From contig JAPXFQ010000997.1 of assembly GCA_028564705.1 (NCBI GenBank), positions 186,001 through 250,000 on the forward strand: a stretch of 64,000 nt of DNA, read 5' to 3'. Below, piece by piece: positions 47,801-57,764 of the stretch; the first letter of the stretch is position 1; every line of letters begins with the position of its first letter. This DNA is from Apricaphanius iberus. Lineage: Eukaryota > Chordata > Actinopteri > Cyprinodontiformes > Aphaniidae. Under the pieces are notes generated by a model that made no database searches, had not been told where the DNA came from, and saw nothing but the letters and a program-made list of their open reading frames with translations. A program made the position numbers and the translations under genes.

Positions 47801-48049
47801 GGATTGATTATTATTCCTGGTGGAGAGAGCAAACCTGTTGATTGGTATATTTTTACCAGAATTGAAATTGAAGAAATTATTACTAGTATAACTGATTGAA
47901 GTAAAATTAAAGTAGAGCCCACATAGGCAGTCTGAGTGTGGAAGATATTTAAATTCAGCATTCAAGGAAGGAGACTAATGAATATGAAAGTAAAATGTTT
48001 GAATGTAACTTGATTTGAATGAGCTGAAAGGAGGGACTGTCTGTTTTTT

Positions 48050-48100
48050 TTTTTTTCTTACTCTAATTATATATTTTTTCTCTTTTTCTCATCCTGCAGC
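48050..48100 (+). promoter_or_regulatory. Candidate splice acceptor in the LTR element
   Basis: A long pyrimidine tract (TTTTCTCTTTTTCTCATCCTG, then CAG at about 48098-48100) forms a strong 3' splice site. Composition changes from AT-rich to mixed just downstream, where a 75-codon frame (48191-48415) without known motif begins. Confidence 0.4.
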
Positions 48101-50229
48101 AGATAAACCCCTCAGATAAACATTCTTGAGATGGAATTTATGATCCTGGGGAGATGAGATGGGTGGGGGTGCGTGGGCTGATGACGGATAGTGCCAGGCG
48201 CCCGCCGTAACGGCCACAGAGAGAAACATCTTTACGACCAGCGCAGAATTACCACTCTCTTGTGCTCTGCTCCCACACAGGGAGGCACAGGTGAACTGGA
48301 GGCCACCCTAGGGGGGAGCACGTTTCCTCATGCTGAGCTGAACTTTCAAGGAATTCACTTGGCTGGCGTGAGATGGACGGTTTCTGCTGAAGAAGTGATG
48401 ATCAAAAACTGTTGATTCAATGTCACTGTTGCTGAATTAACCACAAGAGTTTCTGTTTGTCTGATCGAAGGTGGCCGCGGTTCTACGTATTTTGATAACC
48501 CCATGTCTTCCCCAGGATTATCTCCGGGTAAAATACCACCATTTACCGGGAACAAAATTTGGCAGAAAAATTGGGCCGATAGCAGGGGGTTGCTGGCTGG
48601 TGAGAGAGAAAAAACATTTTTTTTCTTTCTTTTACGTTTTCATCCACAGGGATGTACTGAATTTAAGAAAGGATATATTTTAATGGAACAGACATAAGTG
48701 TCTTAAACTGGATAAATAAAATAAGTAAATTTAAGAATCAATTTGGGTGAACAAGCAAATGGGTAGTAATCAGTTGAACTGTACACAAAAAGTAAATTCT
48801 TGAGCCTGCTCTTGTTTTTAAATCCATTAATGAGGGAGGTGTTTTTTGGTTTAGTTTTTAGGAAAAACAACGGTGTGTCAAAATAATGTGGATTTGCTCT
48901 TTCCCCAGGGATTATTTTTAATTAGGTGGGTGAAATAATTTCTTGGCACAATGCAGTTGAATTAGATTGAAAAGGAGTGATCACAAGACCGGATAAAAAA
49001 ACTGTCTTTTTTAGATGTTTACAAGCTTATGCCCCCAGGATTATCTCCAGGATTCAGCAGCACGTGAGGAGCACACAGTCTCCTCTGGTCACAGCTGACT
49101 ACAGCTGCTGAAGGTGTCCAAGGTACAGCTCCAGGTCGAAGGCGTGAGGAGTCCAGTGGTTCAGCAAAGTTCCAGATGACAGCTGGGAACACACACAAAG
49201 TGCAGCTCCACGCCAACGACGAACCTGGTCGGATTCTGCCTAAGGAGGGTCGTGAAGGGTTTGACCAAGCTGAATCGGAAGCTGGGGCCACAGGCGGCGG
49301 GGCCTAGCTCACCCAGAAGGTTGTTTGGGTGGTGATATTACTCATCCAGTGTGATCTATGTGCCAATGAATGAGATGGGCAATTTTAAATTGCCATCTCA
49401 AAAGAGGGATCTACAGAAGAAGATCACAACTCACCAATCAGCTGCACAGCAGGTTTTGACCAGCCCACATCGGTGGGCTAAGCTATGGGAAGCGGGGCCT
49501 GTCTGTGCATTTGTGTATATTGGGGGAAATGCTCAATTAATGAAGTAATTGGCATTTCAGAGAGTGGTTATCTGCATATATGGGAGTAAAACTGGAACAC
49601 TAAAAAAATAGGAGCCCTCCACACTGATCAGCTCTGTATATCGCTCTCCAGCTGCCAGGAGCCATTGAGGGGGATAAAATGAGAGTGAAGAAAGAGGATC
49701 AGAATACAAATAAAGACTGAACATTTATTAATAATTTTTTGCATTTTACAGGTTGTTTAACTATTTGATTAACTATTTTATTCACAAGTGAAGAGTGATA
49801 ACACTGCCTAAAAGGGTTCTTAATACCTTCTATTTCACAGGTTTCTAAACACTTTGAGTTTGATTTCTTTCAGAATATAATATAGTAATAATGTCTATGT
49901 TCATGGATTTTCTGAGCTTCTTCCACACTATTAACATGTATCAAGTCAGATTTAATTATTTCTTCACATGTAAGACATTCGTATACATTGTGGGTTTTGA
50001 ATTTAGTTTGTGGGAATTGTTAAAATAAATTTTTTGGTTAATGCCAAAAGAGGGTGAATCTATGATTAACAGATTTACATTTTTAATGGGAGTTAAGGTT
50101 AAAAAAGGTACTTTAATAGTTTGTCTTTTGAATTTTAGTCTGGAATACTTCATGTTTTTAAACTGATGAAATTTCTTGAATTTGATTTTTTGCATTCTCA
50201 AAAAGCTTTACAGGTTTTGATCTTTAATC

Positions 50230-50251
50230 AATCCATTTTTAAAAATGGATT
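50230..50251. repeat. Perfect 22-bp palindrome before the polypurine tract
   Basis: AATCCATTTTT is followed without spacer by its own reverse complement AAAAATGGATT. Confidence 0.9.
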
Positions 50252-50262
50252 GAAAAGAGGGA
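50252..50262 (+). promoter_or_regulatory. Polypurine tract
   Basis: GAAAAGAGGGA lies 2 nt before the 3' LTR and would prime plus-strand DNA synthesis. Confidence 0.75.
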
Positions 50263-50264
50263 TT

Positions 50265-50836
50265 TGTGGTAATTCTGTAAACTTTTATCATTCAGAAAGT
50301 AAAAGTCTGTTTTAATTAGCTTGCATGATGGTAAAAAAATGTTTTGTCGAGCATTGTTTATGCAGGAAAGCTTTTAAGTCATAAAACTCTGGGGTGAGTT
50401 TAAATTGCAAAGCTGTAAAAGCAGGATGTTTAGATAAGAAACTGGGAGAAAAGTTTTAGAGAAGCAGATAGCCATTTAACCATAAATTTTTATAATGAAC
50501 CTTTTGACCCAGAACACTGACTCCCATCTTCGGACCTCCAGTTTCTCTGACAGCAAAATCATGGCTAAGACACTGTTTGGAAATGTATCTGATTTGATGG
50601 AAGTTAGAAACGCCCTAAATCCCTGTTCGTGGGCCGTTTATATGATGTTGGAAATGAAGAGTCAAGACTTGAAAAATGATTCTTTAAGTCTGGACACAGA
50701 GAACTAGGGCAACTTTCTCTGTATACTGCAATTTGTTAATCTGTTCAAAATAAATGTTAAACTGGAAATTGGCTCCATTTTGTCCCTGCTTGAACATGCA
50801 TTGAATTACTTATGATAATTATTTAATTCAACAACA
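50265..50836 (+). repeat. 3' LTR
   Basis: Starts TGTGGTAATTCTG and ends TTCAACAACA like the 5' LTR. AATAAA is at 50749-50754. The TATA region reads TTTATATGATG and is altered relative to the 5' LTR. Confidence 0.9.
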
Positions 50837-53597
50837 ATACCCATCCCTTAATTTTGCCAGAGTGTTAAGTCTCTAGGCTACTACACTTAAACTCTATCTC
50901 TCCTGTTTTCTTCCTCTTCAGGATAAATAGCTTAATCAAATTTGTCATTAAGAACTTAAATTCTAGTTAGAAACTTTGATTCCATCACCATTTTTTTCAT
51001 TTAGGTTTTATATTACAATGCCAGAGGTTGGCATTCCAACGGCTCCTTATGCATGGATTACTGCATCAGTGTCATGTGGCATGGAGGAGATCAGCCTGTG
51101 TTTCTGCTGAGGTATGATGGAAGCCCAGATTGCTTGACAACTGCTTACAGGTCATCTCTGTTGTTGAGTCTGCTACCTCTCATCTTCCTCTTGACAATAC
51201 TCTACACTGGAAAATTATTAGGTCCCCTTGTATAAAACAATTATGCAAACTCATCTCAAATTCACATAATTAAATTAACTGATTCATAATGACTCATAAA
51301 GATCAATATAACTGAGACTCTGAGTCAGACAACAGTGAATGTGTAACAGTTTTTGAAAGGGTTATAAAGGGTCTCTATCACTGATAATGCGTTTGATACA
51401 TGTTTGTTGGGAAATACGATCAGTCACTCTGAGCTCAATATGCAAGCTGCAGGTGAACATTTTCTCCAGCCCCCCCTTTTCCTCTGTTAGGCACAGAAAG
51501 AAAACAGACGGGAATAGAGTCAGTGAGAAAAAGCCTTCTAGGTCACAGGGAGAAAGACTAATCATGGTCTTTCCTACCTTGGCTTGGCCCACAGGAAGGC
51601 TGATTTTTCAGCCTGCAGAGAGCAGAGCACGTCTCTTTTAGTAAAAGCAAGAAGCCTAAGCTAACTATTTGCAATGAAGCCAACTGTTAACAACTCCACG
51701 GCATGGCAGAACAGGGTGGGCTTGGTTTATCTCTTGACCTAGCTCATCGTCCTTCCATTTTTTACTCATTGGAGTTTGTCTTGAATCACAGCCAGCTAAG
51801 TAGGGTAATTGTTTGAAGCTAGCTTAAGAGTCGCATTGTTGTTAGACATTAAGAGACAACTTTGCATATAGGAATAATAATGAGTTAGACATATGATCCT
51901 GATCTGCTCCTCACCGACTCCTGTGACAAACTGCTGCCTCCTCAAAATGAAGCGCCAGAGCATTTATTCCACATAAAATGGCTCACAAGGCATTCATTCA
52001 TATTGGACACCACAACAAATTTCTTTAAAAAAAATAAAAAATTAAAAGAAGTGAATTAGACATTAAAATTAACGTTCTGGAGTTGTGGAAGGATGATGAG
52101 GATCATGATTATGATTTGTAGCGCAAAGTTTTGTGTAGGTGAAGGTCAGTTTTCACAAAGAAGCCTGTTACCACACTAGGCAAGTAAACCATCTGGTGCT
52201 ACCCCAGGAAACCTCTCCTCTTTTAAGCTCCTCTTTTAAACTCCACCAGCTGGTGGTGGACCTGTCTGTCACACCCTGTGGAGGGGTAAGGAGACACAAA
52301 ATCTTCAAAGCACGCCCACACACTTTTTTTTTCTACTGTGTGCTTTCTGGCAGTGTGGCACTCGCAATGGATTTCTGAGTACCCAGAGTTGCTTCTCAAG
52401 TGGAGCATTAAGGCTATTGTTATAGTACTCCACTTTATATTATATATATACGTGTGTGTGTTAGAAATATTAATTAGAGATTGTTGTGGGTTTTATTTAC
52501 TGATGTTATGGACACAGAGAAGAAAAATAAAGGGGAAGAAAGAAAGAAGAGAAGCAGGTAATAAACAGAGAGAGAGAGTAAACACAGGAGTCCCAACACC
52601 TATGTGTGTATTTGAGCATGCTAGAGTATATATCGTTTCTCCATACAAGTGTTCAATAGCTGGTGAGGAGCCGTCAATCTCCCATCCACGAATTGATGCA
52701 GACATGAAGGAGATCGGGAGCACAGATGTCCTCAGGACTCCAGAGCCTATGAGCCCCAGGCAGACTAACGCAGGGCTGACTGCACCTCCAAAGGGAGGAG
52801 CAGAGAGAGGCCCCGGGGTAACAACAATGAACCGGCCAGCCACAAAGCATGCAGAACAGGTAATCAATCAAGCGGTGAGACCGGTTCTTTACCTCGCAGA
52901 GCCATCGAACAGGTACCAAAAACTGGCACAGCTGAATGAGGTACCCCAACCAACAAAAGGACGACATCGACCTAGCACATCAGCCAACTGGTCCACTCAG
53001 GCCTGGCCAGGCCCTCACCAGGGCTGAACGAGACTGCCCCATGAGCACCCGGGCTTGCATACAGAGCCATCAAAGAACTAGTGGTAGGGGTATCAGTCAC
53101 GGGCAGGGAGTGACGGGATGGGGGGAATTGGCCCCCATTAGATGTAGCGCCTGAAATGTGCCAGGCGAGAGGGCAGCCAAGACCCAACCTGACAGGTAGA
53201 CAGAGATATACAGACACAGTCATACTTACCCTCCCTCTCATACACAAACACTCTTACCGGCACACCAAGACACCCAAGAAAGGATGCACACATGTCTGCG
53301 CATCTGCACCAAGTGGCCAGGGGTGTAAATTAAAACCTGTCAAATTGACAGATGACCTTGAGATTTTAGTGTCGCGGTTCTAAAGAAAGTGCCCATTGAA
53401 TTTGCAGTCTTCTGCATGATTGTTTCCCACTGACCCCGACCAAGATACCATTTAAAGGTTTAGGGAACCTAAGCAGGTGACTGTGGTTGGAAAGCAGATT
53501 AAGGTGCGATACATTCTAATTTTATGAGATCTGTAATCAACATTAATCACAATTGCAACAAAAAGGCTTAGAATAATTCACTTTATACATTGAACTT
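50837..53597. other. Unclassified sequence, partly GC-richer
   Basis: 50837-52240 is AT-rich with an exon-like open stretch at 51014-51113. 52240-53340 is richer in G+C and contains a 230-codon plus-strand frame (52338-53027) crossing an AT/GT tract (52437-52461). Its C-terminal half is Pro/Arg/Thr-rich without a known domain, and shadow frames of similar size exist on the other strand. I do not call a gene; it may be LINE-derived 5' or 3' sequence. Confidence 0.3.
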
Positions 53598-53610
53598 CAT
53601 GTTCTGAAAT

Positions 53611-53940
53611 CCATCCATCCATCCGTTTTCTGAACCGCTTAGTCCAGGGGTCGCAGGTGGGCTGGTGCCTATCTCCAGCTGTCAACGGGCGGGAGGCAGG
53701 GTACACCCCGGACAGGTCGCCAGTCCATCACAGGGCCACATAGGGACAGACAGGACAAACAACCACAGCAGCACACACCCACACCTAAGGACAATTTTAG
53801 AGTGATCAATTAACCTGACAATCATGTTTTTGGACTGTGGGAGGAAGCCGGAGTACCTGGAGGGAACCCAAGCATGCACAGGGAGAACATGCAGAAAGGC
53901 CCTGGGCCGGGATACCAACCGATAACCTGTAACCTGTAAC
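53611..53940 (-). mobile_element. RTE-type LINE 3' end with 13-bp target duplication
   Basis: CCATCCATCCATCC, TTTCTGAACCGCTTAGTCC, GGGCGGGAGGCAGGGTACAC, GGACTGTGGGAGGAAGCCGG and GCACAGGGAGAACATGCAGA form the reverse complement of the RTE (Rex3/Expander-like) 3' UTR. Perfect direct repeats CATGTTCTGAAAT at 53598-53610 and 53941-53953 define a 330-bp 5'-truncated insertion. Confidence 0.85.
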
Positions 53941-53953
53941 CATGTTCTGAAAT

Positions 53954-54689
53954 GAGTATCAAAAATATTGACATTTTTTACTATCACCATATTTTTTATG
54001 ACAATCGTGAAAGATGTACCTGTAAAAGCCACTTGTTAATGTCGGGTGCATTCAAGAGCGACTCAAAGGGTAAAACGTTTCTGAAAGATATTCTATAAAA
54101 AATGGCTTTTCCATTTATTATTGTTTTTTAAAGATTTAGGTCCAATTAAAACTGCTGATTAGCAGCTAGATGCTGGAGTACTTAGTGTCTGTAGGGTGTT
54201 AGGAGTGTCAAAGCTTTTATAAATGGCTGACTGGTGTGAAAACAGAGCTATTTTGAGAGGATTTATTTTCACAACTGGCTTTAGTGATAGAAGTCAATGC
54301 AAAATTCAATTGCAAGGACTTATTCAGAAAGACCCAAGCTTGATCTGAAAACATGATTATGCTACAGATTGGATGACAAACTAATAAAATGCAGGGTTCA
54401 GTCATATAAACACTTCCATGCATTTCTACATCAGCCATACCCAAATTGAAACACTTACTTTATATAAGACAGGTGTGTCTGATTTTAGTTTTTCAGATAA
54501 AGCAAATAGTTTTTCAGTTTTTTCAGAATTCAGTTTTAGTCCGCAACTGCTTCAGTAGCATGTGCAGATGCCTGTGTAGAGTGATTACTGCCACTTAAAT
54601 CTCTCAGGAGTTACATTGCAGTCTCTTATGGCCCTCCAGCGGGGGACATTAGTCACATGCTGAATGGGGAAGATCAGTCCAGATGATGC
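53954..54689. other. Unclassified sequence
   Basis: No termini or exons recognised. Confidence 0.3.
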
Positions 54690-55000
54690 TCACAGTGACC
54701 GAGCATCCTCAATGCTGTCTCTTCTCTGTCTTCTCAGACCCAGAGACGGTTGTGGCAGATGACCACTTGTACTGAACCCGGTTCTGCCGGACGTTTCTTC
54801 CTGTTAAAGGGGAGTTTTTCCTCTCCACTCTCGTTTCATGCTTGCTCAGTATGAGGGATTGCTGAAAGGATTGCTGTGGTTGCAGGTCTGCATCAATGGG
54901 ACCAAACCCCATGTCAACAATTTCATGCAATCTGCTGGGATTCCTTATATAGAAAACTTTGTCTGTAATCGGTGCGATATAAAAATAAAAGTGAATTGAA
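54690..55000 (+). mobile_element. L2-type LINE 3' UTR
   Basis: AGACCCAGAGACGGTTGTGG, TCTTCCTGTTAAAGGGGAGT, CATGCTTGCTCAGTATGAGG and a tail AAAAATAAAAGTGAATTGAA match the 3' UTR of the L2-type copies at 470-1215 and 21470. No coding part is present. The 55-aa-plus antisense frame here is a shadow. Confidence 0.75.
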
Positions 55001-55870
55001 TAGCCCCGCTAACAGGTTCTGATTCACTAGTCACTTCTGCCAGATTCTTCACCGGTCCGGTAACTCCCCCGAATTATTTTCCGGTATTCCATATGCAGTG
55101 GCACCTAAGCCGCCTGATGTGATCTCAGACAACATCATCCAATAATCTACACGATATCTACGATATGCCCATTCGTTACTGTGTTAATGTCTCCTTTTTA
55201 GGGATTCTGACCTCAGTCCCTACAAGCCCATCACCCATTATGTTCAGTCCCGGTTATCCGCTAATCCCTCACCATTTGACTCACTTTTAATGAACAAATC
55301 GGGTAGCCCAGCTGCTAAGGTTCTGGTTCTCTAATCACTTTCGTCAGATTCTCTGCCGGTCCGGCATCTCCTCTGAATTCTTCTGCGTTCATTCCATCCT
55401 TCATCTGTCTCGTTCGTTTTTGCCCCTCCCTTCCCATCCCTCTAGGTTGCCTGGTCCTGCCGACCCCATTTTGTTATTTTTTTTGCTTTTGCTTGGTCCT
55501 GCCGATCTGCCTTTTTCGCTGGTTCCAACCAACCTGCCTCCTCTCTGGGTCCACCCAACCAGCCTACTCTGCGTCTTACCGACCCGCCTCTGCTCTGGGT
55601 CCGGCCGACCCACCCCTTTAAACCCCTCCCCTTTTTTTTGCAGAATCCATCTGTTCTGCGCTCTTGTCCATTCCTGTACCACCTCTCCTAACATTTCTCT
55701 CTTCTGGGTTCTGTCTGGGGAGGTCCTGAGCTGGCTCGAAAAGATTATTTTCCTGAAGACCGCACCCCGACACTGAGTCTTCCTCCCAGTCTCCAATGAC
55801 ACCTCTCCCCAGACCATTCGATCCTCCCTGCCTTCAATAAACTGTTAAAATTCTGAATCTGTAGCGTTCT
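55001..55870. repeat. Unclassified repetitive block with direct and tandem repeats
   Basis: An 85-bp segment (55001-55085) recurs diverged at 55304-55390 (both contain TCTGCCRGATTC- and CCGGTCCGG-type strings). It is followed at 55440-55630 by degenerate units built on CTGGTYC and CCGACCYGCCT. An AATAAACTG poly(A)-like signal and the duplicated ATTCTGAATCTGTAGCG (55849 and 55889) end the block. It could be an LTR or the 3' end of an unrecognised retroelement. Confidence 0.4.
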
Positions 55871-56519
55871 TCTTGCTATTGAATCATTAATTCTGAATCT
55901 GTAGCGTAGTCCTAGCTGGTGAACTACTGATTACAGTGACCATATAGCCCCATTCTGGTGAAGCCATCTCTGGCTGTTACTGAACTCAAATGCATACACT
56001 CTGTGTTGACGGAGACAGATATTTAAATATTGGGGCTCTACTCCATGCGTCCTTGCATAGGTGACGGAGAGCCGTTGCGTCGACGGACAATGGCGTTGCA
56101 TCAATCCGTCTCTGTCAAAACGGAGAAGCATAAACTAGACTTCAGTCTCTTCCCCAGGAACCTGCCCAGAACTGATAACTTACATAGATACTGATACATT
56201 AAGGAGCATTTAATTTCATTTGTATCAATGGCCATTGCCAGAAACATGTTATGTGCAAATTCAGCAAAATTGGGAAGTACAACAGTAGCACTTGAAAGAG
56301 CAAAATAAACTCCTCTATTGTAACTGTTCACATATTTCATATTTTCTTCTCCTCGTGGAACTGTATACAGTAGGATGGCAACTTTTTAAATCACATTATC
56401 AAACAGCAGTGAACTGGGCCATCGTCAGTGGACAATCAACCAATTCTTCTGGCGAAGATCCGACTAAGGACCATCTCCAGTACTGGACTCGAACATGTTC
56501 TTTTTGGTTGCAAAAGCCC
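55871..56519. other. Unclassified sequence
   Basis: Nothing recognised apart from the second ATTCTGAATCTGTAGCG copy near 55889. Confidence 0.3.
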
Positions 56520-57068
56520 TAGGTAAGACCAAGAAAAACACCAGGCATGTCAAACATGAAGCTTTAGAGCAGTGTAAAGCAGCATCCATTTATTAAGCAT
56601 TATGTGATAGGCTAGGCAATGAAAACAATAATCATTTAAGCACACAAGAGGTTCATACTAGCTCTAGAGAAGCTGCAGACATTCACAGATTGAGAGGGAT
56701 AGTCTATTGGTGGTACAACTACTACCATTGCTTTCTACAAATCTACAATACATCTTGTGAAAAAGCTGCAATTAGAAAGCCATGAGAAGTACCAGAGAAG
56801 CACAGGTAATGTACAGAATGAGCACATGTCAAACTTTGGAAAAGATGCTCTGGTCAGGTGAGACCAAAACTGACCGTTTTGTCTTAGATGCTGCGTGTGT
56901 CACTAACACCATCCCCAACATAAAAAAATAAATAATAAAAACTCTTGTTGGCAGCATCATGCTGTGGCCATTCTTGTGTCCAGCAAAGACAGTGACTGTT
57001 CAAATTAGATAGACTTCCAACACTCATCATCTTCTCAAGTCTTCTCAAATCAGCATTATTAAAGAACA
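56520..57068 (+). mobile_element. Tc1-like transposase remnant
   Basis: GAGAAGCTGCAGACATTCAC, CAACTACTACCATTGC, GATGCTCTGGTCAGGTGAGA, CCAAAACTGACCGTTTTGTC, CACCATCCCCAACAT and GGCAGCATCATGCTGTGGCC follow, in order, the DNA of a Tc1-like transposase gene from the linker to the catalytic core. Frames are thoroughly broken; no termini were found. Confidence 0.65.
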
Positions 57069-57071
57069 TAT

Positions 57072-57560
57072 AATAGGGGTGTCACGATCTTGATTCTGTA
57101 TCGAAATCGATCAAAATTACGTTACGACCTTGCGCATCGAAATCCAAAAGAGGAACGCGATCACCTCCTCCTAGTATGTTCACAGTGCGTCCATAGCAAC
57201 AGTTAGCAGGCAACTGTTGATTTACTCAGATTTCCTCATCACAAAGAACCACACATTGCATTTTCCCTAACAAGTAACTCTTACTAGTTCTCATACAACT
57301 CCCAACAACACCTGGTAACATATTAACTGCCTGCATCCCCCACATGTCTACATAGCACATTAACGGACGCTAGCAAGTAGCTATTGGATAAGCTAAGGCT
57401 TGAGCACGGCCAGGATAAATAAAGCAGTGGGAGCAGAACTAAATCGGCTCCTTCTACTCTCAAATCACCAGTGAAGAACTTTTGAGTTCCCGTCGAGTTC
57501 AGTCCACTTTCGCATTGTAAGCAAGAGGATCACTGTAAGTTGCATTTTTATCGGCCCAAT
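57072..57560. mobile_element. hAT-like left end
   Basis: TAGGGGTGTCACGATCTTGA and GTATCGAAATCGATCAAAAT resemble the terminus and subterminal repeats of a fish hAT family. The right end is not found; the BEL/Pao copy begins about 200 bp later. Confidence 0.45.
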
Positions 57561-57764
57561 GAGCTGTCTGGAATACAGCGTCATTTGCTCCGCAGTTACT
57601 ATAAAGAGTCACAAGATGGCAGCCACCCTCTGTTCCTAATTTATTTTAACAAGACTGCTACACTTTTAATGTAAATAAATTAATTCAATTTTACCATTAA
57701 TGGCTAATGTGATACATTGCACAATAATAATAAAAATTGCATCAATTTTTTGTATTTTGTATGT

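Larger units (their letters stand above)
42947..50836 (+). mobile_element. 7.9-kb LTR retroelement with non-coding interior
   Basis: Two direct LTRs (42947-43515 and 50265-50836) enclose about 6.7 kb. A primer-binding site sits 3 nt after the 5' LTR and a polypurine tract directly before the 3' LTR, so replication by reverse transcription is clear. The interior is AT-rich. I found no gag zinc knuckle, protease DTG, reverse transcriptase YXDD, integrase HHCC/DDE or envelope motif, and no frame longer than about 120 codons. The TATA box in the 5' LTR and AATAAA in both are intact. No flanking target duplication is visible (TGATC left, ATACC right). It resembles plant LARD-type non-autonomous elements, or a retrovirus whose genes were replaced. 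Confidence 0.85.

Noticed and set aside
50837..50845. Target duplication for the 7.9-kb LTR element
   Set aside because: The left flank (TGATC) and right flank (ATACC) do not match, so none is claimed; mutation or recombination between copies could explain the loss.
52338..53027. 230-codon plus-strand frame, Pro/Arg-rich C-terminus
   Set aside because: It crosses an AT/GT dinucleotide tract, has overlapping frames of similar size on the other strand and no known motif, so it is not called as a gene.
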